Assembly: GCA_964462595.1 (NCBI GenBank)
Contig: CAYWXM010000034.1
Location: forward strand, 55,537-119,536
Direction of reading: 5' to 3'
Source: SURF-21 sp964462595
GTDB taxonomy: Bacteria > Actinomycetota > Geothermincolia > Geothermincolales > RBG-13-55-18
DNA length: 64,000 bases
Positions 1-7,900 of the stretch are shown here, piece after piece. The position numbers and the translations under genes were made by a program. The first letter of the stretch is position 1. The number at the start of each line of letters is the position of its first letter. A model generated the notes under the pieces. The model searched no databases and had not been told where the DNA came from. It was given only the letters and a program-made list of their open reading frames with translations.

Positions 1-1360
1 CGGCTCCGAGGCCGGCGCCCCTTGCCGCGCCCTGTGCGCCGTCCGTTTCGTATATCTCGAGCGCGGCCCCGGTGGCGGCTGCGAACGCATCCGCGAACAG
101 CGGGCTCCGGAACATATTGGCGTAGCCCGCGCGCGCTGTCTCCACCTCCATCCCCATATCCCGCATTATCTCCATCCCGTACACCAGCGCGAACACGATG
201 CCCTCCTGCGCGGCCCGCAGCAGGTGCGCCCTGGTGTGGAGGTTGAAATCCAGGCCGTGGATGGAAGCCCCGGGGTTGCGGTTCTCGAGCGTCCTCTCCG
301 CCCCGTTCCCGTAGGGAAGGACGGCCAGCCCGTCCGAGCCCACCGGAGCGGATGCGGCCAGCTCGTTCATGTCCCCGTAATCGACCGCCCGGCCCGGCAT
401 GGCGAGGTTTCTCTTCAACCACCGGTTGAGTATGCCCGTGCCGTTCACGCACAGCAGGACCCCGTAGCGCTGATGCCCCGCTTCGTGGTTTACGTGGAGA
501 AACACGTTTACGCGCGAGAGGGCATCGCCCCTTCTCACGTCTTCAACCCCGTAGACCACGCCCGAGGTGCCGGCGTTGACGGCTATCTCTCCCGGATCCA
601 TGACCTTCAGGGCGAAGGCGTTGTTGAGCTGATCCCCCGCGCGGTAGGACACCGGTGTCCCGGGGGCCAGGCCAAGCTCCTCCGCCGTCGCGGGGGTGAT
701 CTCCCCCTGCACGGAGAAAATGGGTCTGGTTTCCGGCAGTAATTGCGGTGATATGCCAAGATATTCCATGACTGCGTCCGCCACCTTTTCCTCCCCGAAG
801 TCCCACAGCATCATCTCCGAGAGACCGGAGTCGGTGGTGGCCACCTCGCCCGTCATCCTCATGGCCAGGTAGTCGCCTGGAAGCATCATCTTGTGGATGA
901 GCCGGAAAACATCGGGCTCATTTTCTTTAACCCACGCCAGCCTGGTGGCGGTGAAGTTGCCGGGCGAGTTCAGCAGGCGTTCCCGACAGGTCGCCTCCCC
1001 TATGCCGAAAAAGGCCTTTTCGCCCAGCGCAACGGCCCTCGAGTCGCACCAGATGATGGACGGCCTCAAGGGTTTCAGGTCCCGGCCCACTACCACCAGC
1101 CCGTGCATCTGGTAGGATATACCGACCGCTTTCACGTAGCCCAGGTCGGCACCGGACTCCTCCCGCAACAGGCGGGTGGCTCGCTTCAGGTGCTCCCACC
1201 ACAGCTCCGGGTCCTGCTCCGCCCAGCCGGGGCGCGGAGAGTCGATCTCCAGCTCGCCCTGGGGAGAAGAGGCCGCGGCCACGACACATCCCGTCTCCGC
1301 ATCCAGGATGGCGGCCTTGACCGAGGAGCTGCCTGCGTCATAGCCGAGGAGAAATCCCAC
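1..1360 (-). CDS. FGGY-family carbohydrate kinase, xylulokinase-like (3' end outside window)
   Basis: This gene runs off the left edge, so only about 453 codons are seen; xylulokinases have about 490-510. A GTG start at 1360 follows a GGGAG site and gives an N-terminus with GYDAGSSSVKAAILD, the sugar-kinase phosphate-1 loop. Further on lie YQMHG (the Met-His-Gly substrate loop typical of xylulokinase), IIWCDSRA, and AGTSGVV (adenosine/phosphate-2 loop). The visible end, ETDGAQGAARGAG, matches the FGGY C-terminal signature. The protein should be cytosolic and phosphorylate a pentulose or related sugar with ATP. The MHG loop favours xylulose, but the exact sugar cannot be fixed without neighbours further left. 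Two long open frames on the opposite strand are antisense shadows. No frameshift was seen along the read frame. Confidence 0.85.
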   Translation of the reverse strand, partial: MGFLLGYDAGSSSVKAAILDAETGCVVAAASSPQGELEIDSPRPGWAEQDPELWWEHLKRATRLLREESGADLGYVKAVGISYQMHGLVVVGRDLKPLRPSIIWCDSRAVALGEKAFFGIGEATCRERLLNSPGNFTATRLAWVKENEPDVFRLIHKMMLPGDYLAMRMTGEVATTDSGLSEMMLWDFGEEKVADAVMEYLGISPQLLPETRPIFSVQGEITPATAEELGLAPGTPVSYRAGDQLNNAFALKVMDPGEIAVNAGTSGVVYGVEDVRRGDALSRVNVFLHVNHEAGHQRYGVLLCVNGTGILNRWLKRNLAMPGRAVDYGDMNELAASAPVGSDGLAVLPYGNGAERTLENRNPGASIHGLDFNLHTRAHLLRAAQEGIVFALVYGMEIMRDMGMEVETARAGYANMFRSPLFADAFAAATGAALEIYETDGAQGAARGAGLGA

Positions 1361-1436
1361 GTCGCTCCCTTCGTATTCCTCTTTCCCACATATAATATTG
1401 AAAGACTCCGCATGCGGGAAGCAGGAGGATGGGAGT

Positions 1437-1670
1437 ATGAAGGAGCGGGAGTTCGAGACCCAGTACGAGATGGAGGACCTGCACTGGTGGTACCTTTGCC
1501 ACCGCCGTCTCTACGCTGCGCTGCTGGACCGTTACTGCGGCGCCGCCGCGAGGGGGCGCGTGCTCGACGCCGGCTGTGGGAACTGCGGTTTCGCGCAGTG
1601 GCTGCGCGGCAAGTACGGGCCCGAACGGCTGGTGGCCATGGACGTTAACGAGGAAGCCCTCGCCCGTTAA
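1437..1670 (+). pseudogene. Truncated class I SAM-dependent methyltransferase fragment
   Basis: An ATG at 1437 behind GGAGGATGGGAG opens a 77-codon frame. It contains a clear methyltransferase motif I (VLDAGCGNCGF) and the acidic end of strand beta-2 (LVAMDVNEEAL), then stops. Functional class I methyltransferases need about 200 residues and motifs II-VI, all missing here. The following 300 bases in no frame restore a recognisable continuation. The N-terminus (EMEDLHWWY) resembles methyltransferases found in sugar and cell-surface gene clusters. It is most likely the 5' remnant of a deleted gene; a functional mini-protein is unlikely. Confidence 0.7.
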
Positions 1671-2007
1671 CCGGCTTTTACATGCCCTGCTCGCCGGTGA
1701 ATCTCTTATCGCCTCACGACGCTGCCTGCCGCTGGGGAGCTCCGTAACCGCGCTGGCCCGCAAACCGGAGGGAACGCGCAAAGGATAGCGGGGCTTGCGG
1801 GTATCTGCGTTTGCGGTGGCCGCCGCGGACTTCCCTGGCATGAGCGCCGCTTTTCCATGTCCGGCCCGGGGTCATTTTGTTCTATACTAAACGGTAAGGT
1901 GTTCGGTTGCTTGGCGGTTTTTGTGCATACTCTGGTCGGGATCTCTTTCATGGGGCACGAGCAGCTTCAGGCCACGGCCCCCCGAAAAGAAGGGTGGTGA
2001 GTCGGAA
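1671..2007. other. Gap between methyltransferase remnant and nitrilase gene
   Basis: No complete gene was seen here. A TATACT hexamer near 1876-1881 could be a -10 box for the downstream nitrilase gene, but no convincing -35 box sits at the right distance. The reading frame of the nitrilase gene is open back to 1921, but without a ribosome site there. Confidence 0.4.
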
Positions 2008-2970
2008 GTGCAGGAGGCAAGGACTCTGCGGGCGGCGGCGGTTCAGATGGTCTCTGCAAACGGCGACGTTGAGGGCAACCTGGAGCATGCCACCGCCTTC
2101 GTCGAGGAGGCGGTGGGCCGGAGAGCGAAGCTGGTGGTGCTTCCCGAGTTCATGCCCAACGGATATATCTACGACAAGAACGACATGTGGGACACCGCCG
2201 AGGGGCCGAGCGGACCCACCCTGCGCTGGCTGAAAGAGACCTCGAGCAGGCTGGGGATCTGGTTGGGAGCTGGATTCCTGGAGGCCGAGGGCGAGGACTT
2301 CTTTCTTTCTTTTGTCATCACCGCCCCCGACGGTAGTATATCCGGTCGCGTGCGCAAGCAGACGCCGGCCTTCGCGGAGGCCTTCTTCATCAAGGGCGAA
2401 ACAAGCCCGCACGTCATAGACACCGAGCTGGGAAAGATCGGCGTGGGCATCTGTTACGAGAACCATCTTGCCTACATGCCACATCTGATGTTCTCTCAAC
2501 ACGTAGATCTCATGCTCATGGTCCATTCCTCCCCCACCCCCATGCCCAACCCGCTCTACCCCGCCAGGGCGGTGGAAAAATACGACCGCGACCTGAAGGA
2601 GCTGGCGGGTTTTTACGCGCGCATGCTGGGCGTGCCGGTGGTCTCGAGCAACAAGTGCGGGGAGTGGCGTTCCCCCCTCCCCCTGTTGCCTTTCCTGGCC
2701 CAGGAATCTAACTTCACGGGCTTTTCCACCATCGCCGACTCCGACGGCAGCGTCAAGGCGCAGCTGCAGAAGGAGGAAGGTGCCATCGTCGAGGACGTCA
2801 CCCTGGACCCGGCCCGCAAGACGGGCACGCCTCCCGAGTGCAGCGGGCACTGGTCACACGAGGTGCCGTGGCAGATGAACCAGTTCCGCCTCTTCGAGTT
2901 CATGGGCGGCCTGTCTTACCGTTTCAGCGGCAAGCGCAAGCGCCGCGCCCGGGAGATATCATCAAGATAA
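2008..2970 (+). CDS. Carbon-nitrogen hydrolase (nitrilase superfamily)
   Basis: This is a 320-residue cytosolic hydrolase of the nitrilase/amidase superfamily, which cleaves nitriles, amides or carbamoyl groups through a Cys thioester. The full Glu-Lys-Cys triad is visible: Glu47 in LVVLPEF, Lys117 in RVRKQTP and Cys149 in GVGICYEN. The length suits a single-domain member. The GTG start at 2008 was chosen because it follows GGTGGTGAG and gives the usual N-terminus about ten residues before the first beta strand (LRAAAVQM). The frame is open upstream to 1921 with no ribosome site. The C-terminal 20 residues are very basic (GKRKRRAREISSR). The substrate cannot be told; the Cys loop GICYEN resembles aliphatic amidase or nitrilase branches more than NAD synthetase-type domains. 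The gene stands alone, ahead of a terminator. Confidence 0.88.
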   Translation: MQEARTLRAAAVQMVSANGDVEGNLEHATAFVEEAVGRRAKLVVLPEFMPNGYIYDKNDMWDTAEGPSGPTLRWLKETSSRLGIWLGAGFLEAEGEDFFLSFVITAPDGSISGRVRKQTPAFAEAFFIKGETSPHVIDTELGKIGVGICYENHLAYMPHLMFSQHVDLMLMVHSSPTPMPNPLYPARAVEKYDRDLKELAGFYARMLGVPVVSSNKCGEWRSPLPLLPFLAQESNFTGFSTIADSDGSVKAQLQKEEGAIVEDVTLDPARKTGTPPECSGHWSHEVPWQMNQFRLFEFMGGLSYRFSGKRKRRAREISSR

Positions 2971-2983
2971 GAGAATAAGGAAA

Positions 2984-3010
2984 GGCCCCCGGAGCAAGCG
3001 CCCGGGGGCC
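2984..3010. terminator. Terminator hairpin between convergent genes
   Basis: A 9-bp G+C stem (GGCCCCCGG with CCGGGGGCC, 9-base loop) lies between the nitrilase gene and the convergent TIG lipoprotein gene. On the minus strand the stem is followed by TTTCCTTATT, so it best serves the lipoprotein gene and may work in both directions. Confidence 0.7.
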
Positions 3011-3024
3011 CGTACTATGACCTG

Positions 3025-3939
3025 CTAGACGTCACTGAGGTCAGAGGGGACGGGTTCTCCCTTGAATTCCACGCCGGTCCATGGCGGCCCGTCGGTGGAC
3101 AGGCATTCCCAGTCCCCGAGCATGTTGTTGAATACCACCAGCGCCTTGAAGGCCTGGCCACCAGTGGAGTCACCTGCGGGGAGGCCTATGCCCACGACCT
3201 CCCAGTTGGGGTCCTGTGTGCTCTGCTTCACCAGCGTGCAGGTCCACAAATCCGAGCCCGCCGTCGACTGCCCCTTGGACTGCAGATAAGCCACGACGGC
3301 CTGCTTCTGGGCCTCGAGCTTGTCTTCGCCGCTCCCTATCTTGAAGATGGCCTCGTTGCTCTTGACCGCGCCGGTCTCCACCGTCACGCCATAGGTGTTG
3401 GGACCGAGGTTCGAGGGCACCTTGATGGTGATCGAGGTGTCCGACCATTTCTCCACCTGGGCAGTACCGGTGCCGAAGAGAACCTTGCCGCCATCCTGGG
3501 TCTTGCCGAAGTTGCTACCGCTGATCGTCACGCTGTCCCCCGATACACCGTTCTCGGGATCGAGTGACGTTATCTTGGGTGTATTTGCCGCCCCTTTCGC
3601 CACCTTGAACTCCACCTCGTTGCTGGCCCCCTGGTCCGTCTCCACCTTAACTCCATACGTTGCCTCGGCCATATCGGAGGGGACTTCAACCGTGATAACG
3701 GTATCGGCCCATGCCACTACCTTGACCTCTTTGCCGCTGAAGAACACAACTCCCGTGCCCTGGGCACTCCCGAAGCTGCCTCCCTCTATAACCACCTCGC
3801 TGCCGGGAGGCCCGCTGCTCGGCTCGAGAGACTTGATCTCCGGCGCGGTCGACGCCCTCCCGCAACCGAAGAGAACCAGGCTTGCCGTCATCGCGAGGGC
3901 AAGCAAGATAGCCGCCCATGCCGCTATTCTCCTTTTCAT
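3025..3939 (-). CDS. Lipoprotein with two IPT/TIG domains
   Basis: This is a 304-residue predicted lipoprotein. A basic N-terminus and hydrophobic stretch end in LVLFGCG (lipobox, Cys about residue 26). Two immunoglobulin-like IPT/TIG repeats follow, at about 33-113 and 118-202, each starting with P-x-I-x-S-L-x-P and a G-x-x-V-x-I-x-G-x-x-F-G core. The last 100 residues are a separate domain with KQAVVAYLQSKGQ and conserved Trp residues that I do not recognise. TIG folds are binding modules in extracellular and surface proteins, so it probably sits on the outer face of the membrane and binds another protein or a glycan. The start has an ideal AAAGGAGGT site. The gene is divergent from the ZIP transporter gene. 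Confidence 0.85.
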   Translation of the reverse strand: MKRRIAAWAAILLALAMTASLVLFGCGRASTAPEIKSLEPSSGPPGSEVVIEGGSFGSAQGTGVVFFSGKEVKVVAWADTVITVEVPSDMAEATYGVKVETDQGASNEVEFKVAKGAANTPKITSLDPENGVSGDSVTISGSNFGKTQDGGKVLFGTGTAQVEKWSDTSITIKVPSNLGPNTYGVTVETGAVKSNEAIFKIGSGEDKLEAQKQAVVAYLQSKGQSTAGSDLWTCTLVKQSTQDPNWEVVGIGLPAGDSTGGQAFKALVVFNNMLGDWECLSTDGPPWTGVEFKGEPVPSDLSDV

Positions 3940-4101
3940 TAACGAACCTCCTTTTCTACTTGGAACCAGATATATGTTTTATCGGAGCCATCCCGCCATA
4001 CATTTACCGCTGCCCCCCATGGAGTCGAGTTCCTGGAGAGATCCCCCGTGGTTGGTATACTTAAAGATTAGGCGAGCAGAAACAGGCGGACGGGGAGTGT
4101 C

Positions 4102-4860
4102 ATGGAAGCCAACGTTGGAGTGGCGCTGCTTATAACCACGGTTGCGGGGCTTTCCACCACCATAGGAAGCGTCCTGGGGCTGTGGTTCAAAAATCCCGGC
4201 CCCCGCTTCATCAGCGTGACCCTGGGCTTCTCGGCGGGGGTGATGCTGCTGGTCTCCTTCGTGGAACTGCTCGCCTCGAGCATGGATCACCTGGGGTTCG
4301 GCCTGGGCCTGATCGGCTTTTTCGCCGGCACCCTCGTGATGTTCATTATCGACAACCTGATTCCCCACGAGTACTTCGCCGAAAAGGCATACGCCACAAC
4401 GGAAGACGGCGGGGAGCTCTACCGCACCGGGCTCCTGGTGGCCCTGGGAATAGGGATCCATAACTTCCCCGAAGGCATGGCCACCTTCGCGGGGTCCCTC
4501 CAGGACATACACCTGGGCCTTGCCATCGGGGTGGCCATAGCCATACACAATATCCCCGAGGGCCTGGCCGTTTCCACCCCCGTTTACCTGGCCACCGGCA
4601 GCCGCAAGAAGGCCTTCATGTGGTCGTTCCTGTCCGGTATCGCCGAGCCCGCGGGCGCCCTGGTCGCCGCCCTCTTCCTCATGAACCATATAAACGAAAC
4701 CGTGCTGGGATGGGTGCTCGCCGTCGTGGCGGGGATCATGGTCTATATCTCTCTGGACGAGCTCATCCCCACCTCGCGCGAGTACAACGAGGACACGTAC
4801 GCCACCATGGGGATCATAGCGGGAATGGCGGTCATGGCCTTCAGCCTGTGGCTGCTGTGA
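4102..4860 (+). CDS. zupT: ZIP-family divalent metal transporter (ZupT-like)
   Basis: This 252-residue integral membrane protein should import zinc or other divalent cations. It has eight likely transmembrane segments and the two family metal-site helices: HNFPEGMA (about 121-128) and HNIPEGLAV (about 150-158). A nearly identical His-Asn-x-Pro-Glu-Gly repeat is diagnostic of the GufA/ZupT branch. A further acidic helix reads YISLDELIP. The ATG follows GGGGAG. A strong terminator lies 80 bp downstream, so the gene is probably monocistronic. No metal-regulator site was recognised in the divergent intergenic region (3940-4101); a TATACT at 4057-4062 may be its -10 box. Confidence 0.93.
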   Translation: MEANVGVALLITTVAGLSTTIGSVLGLWFKNPGPRFISVTLGFSAGVMLLVSFVELLASSMDHLGFGLGLIGFFAGTLVMFIIDNLIPHEYFAEKAYATTEDGGELYRTGLLVALGIGIHNFPEGMATFAGSLQDIHLGLAIGVAIAIHNIPEGLAVSTPVYLATGSRKKAFMWSFLSGIAEPAGALVAALFLMNHINETVLGWVLAVVAGIMVYISLDELIPTSREYNEDTYATMGIIAGMAVMAFSLWLL

Positions 4861-4943
4861 AGGCGGTGTCGCTAAGCGATAAGATCGTGATCTGCCCGAA
4901 ATCGGCAAGATCTTCGCCTTGGCGCCTGCAAGGAAGCGTGAGC

Positions 4944-4967
4944 GGGGGAGGGGTCGCCCCCTCCCCC
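4944..4967 (+). terminator. Rho-independent terminator after the ZIP transporter gene
   Basis: A perfect 10-bp stem (GGGGGAGGGG with CCCCTCCCCC) has a TCGC loop and is followed by ACTCTCTTCTTGTT. It also separates the convergent multicopper oxidase gene. Confidence 0.85.
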
Positions 4968-4983
4968 ACTCTCTTCTTGTTAC

Positions 4984-7900
4984 CTATAGCGTAGTAGTGG
5001 CCGAGGCCTCGTTAGATGGTCCGGAATCGGCCTGGACGGTCGGGAAACCGATAGCCGGTGCGGGATAAGGCACCGGAGGCAGGTAACCTACGGCATTGGT
5101 GGCGATTACGCGGTAGTAGTAAGTTGTGCCCGCTGCAACCGCGGTATCGACGTAGGTCTCCGGTGGAGGACTTGTCCCCGCACGGTCGGAGGTCCATACG
5201 TTCGCTATGGTCTCCCACGTCGCGGCGTCGGTGCTCCTCTGCACGATGAAGTAGGTCTCGTCGGTTGAATTATCGTTCCAGGATAGAGACACCTGCGGTC
5301 CCGCTTCGGCCACGGCGGCCAGGCCGTCGGGCGCGGCTGGGACAGTCCGGGCCGGCGTGAAGCATAGGGTGTGCATCATGTCCATCTCCTCGTGTGAGAG
5401 GATGTGGCAGTGCATCATGTACTCCCAGCCGAAGTTGACCATGGTGTTGTAGAGGACTCCCTCCACCCCTCCGGTGATCACCGGTTCACCACCCGGCTCG
5501 AACCATTCGTCGACCGTCGGCGGGGGATATGGCAACTGGGCTCCCAGAGGCATGGCCGGGTCAATGGGCCTGATGCTGTCCGGCACGTCGAACGGAAGGT
5601 CGGGAGCGTAAGGCCTCAAGGCTATGATGATGTCCTCCAGCGGATTCACCCTCACCGTCTCCTTCCAGCCCAGCTCGTTGGGATCCGGCGGCATGATCAT
5701 GTTGTCCCATGCCACCCGGTTGATCACCTGCACGTTGAAGAGGTGGAAATGCATGGGGTGAGTATCCACGCCGTTGTGGGTTATCTTCCAGATCTGGGTC
5801 CCGTCGCCGGGCAGCGGCTCGGAGGGCGTGATGTTGTCTATGGTGATATCCACGGGAGGAGAGCTGAACGGGTACAGTATGAAGTTCTGGTTCTGAGACC
5901 CCGTATTGGGCAACTCCAGGCCCAGGAAACCCATCATGCGCCCGTATTCCGTATCGAAGGCCTCGCCCATCTCGTCCTGGATGGCCTTCATGTGGAATGG
6001 GATGTTGATCGTCGCGCCCGAGAGGGTCTGGAATGTCTTCTCCTGCTCCCATATCCTCACGTATGGATCCTCCGCGAAATCCCCGTTGTAAGCCGAGTTG
6101 TACTCGGCGCTGGGCACGATGATCGGGTCCTGCGAGGACGCGAAGACGCCGGGCTTGGTGTCGGTCTCGGCCCATGCCGCCATGAGCGCATCCACGTCGT
6201 AGGGAGCGGCGTTGGGAGCGGCCGCTATCTTGATCTGCATTACGGTCCGGGTGTTGGGGCCGAAGCCGGCCACGATGGGGGGCGCGCCTCCCGTGTCGGT
6301 CTGGTCGGGAGCGCCCGTGTAGTAATCGTAGCGCGGGTCGCGTGCCGGGAACGGCGCCGGCGAATCGTTGTAGAGGATGAGGGTTTTGCCGGCATAAGCC
6401 GAGAAGTCGACGATGACGTCGGCCCGCTCAGCCGGTCCCAGGAGTACGGTCTTGCTGGTCACGTTACCTACGTTGAACAGCGTCGGGTCCGCTTGCCAGT
6501 CGATGGGCTGATTCGGTATCACCGTTGGCGCAGGCAGGAAGCCGCCCTCGGTGCCGATCTGTATCCAGTCGGGGCCGGCCGTCGCCGGGTCCGGAACGCC
6601 GCCTTCCCTGCCGTCGGTCGGCCAGGTCTCGGGAAATCCCTCGGTGGCGTTGGCCGGCACCATCTTTACCTCGGTGTTCGTCCTTCCGTCCGGCGTGACC
6701 ACCGACGGATCGGCCTCGTAGAGCTGCAGGTTGAAGAAGCGGTCGTCCGCCACGCTGAGGACGCGGAAGCGGTAAGCCTGCGGCTGCAGGGTTACGCTGG
6801 GATAAGCGGTCCCGTTGACCACCGCGGTGTCCATGAAGGCCTCCATGACGCTGGAGACGGTGGGTACTCCGGGGATGGTCTCGTTCTCCCAGGGCGCATT
6901 GACCGGGTCGTAATACGGGTTCGGGATCGGCCCGTACTTTATGTTGTCTGTCGGAGGCCAGAACCATGGCCCGTAGTGCCAGCGCGCGAAGGCGTTGAAC
7001 CCGCCGGGGTCCGCCGGGTTCTGGTTGGGCATGTAGACGTGAGGGAACCACAGGTTGCCCATCCCGCCCCACAAGGCCGGATCCCAGGTGGGGTCCTGCC
7101 AGGCCAGCTGCTCGGCGTCGGGTACGAAGGTCTTGTCCTGGATGACCAGGGGGATCTGTTCCTCGGGTATGACCTTGACCAGGCCCGGGTTAACGCCCGA
7201 TACGTTGGTGCCGTAGATGAGGTCTTTCTCGACCTGGTCCTCGATGATGTAAGGCGCGGCCTGCCCGGCATAGACGTTGAGGCGGGTGACTCCCCAGGCA
7301 TGATCGTGATAGAACTGCAGCCTGGCGCTCTGCTGGTTGGTGTAGAAGAAGGTCATGGAGCCGTCCCCCGGATCGGGCATGCCGGGGACGTTCTCGACGC
7401 TGACGCCTTCGGGATAGCTGGTCGTCTCCCCGGCGGGGGTGAGCCACTGGTGCGGCGTACCGTCGCTTATCCAGGGAGTGAAGCCGCCGTGAAGGTGCAC
7501 GGCCGCGCGGTTCTGCGTATACATCTCTGCGATGTCGCCCAGGACGGTGGCGGGGCCGCCCGGGTCCTCATCGAGGGTGACCTGGAAGTGCGTTGCGTCC
7601 AGCCCGGCGGCAAGCACGTAGAACTCGCCGTTGTAGGCGGCGGGCTCGAAGTCCTTGAGCATGACCCGTACCCCTGCCTGGAAATAATGGGTATCCATGG
7701 TCATGACTTCGATAGTCGTTCCTGCTCCGCCCACCTGCATCGCATGCATGGGCATGGCCATGTTCGGGCCCATCCCCGCTCCCATCATGCTGGTATCAAC
7801 GGGGAGAAAGAGGTCTCCGTCGGCGCCCGTCGGGAGGTTGTTGGTGAACTTCACGCGCACCGGTCTGTTCCTCTGCGATACGATCATGGGCCCGAGATAG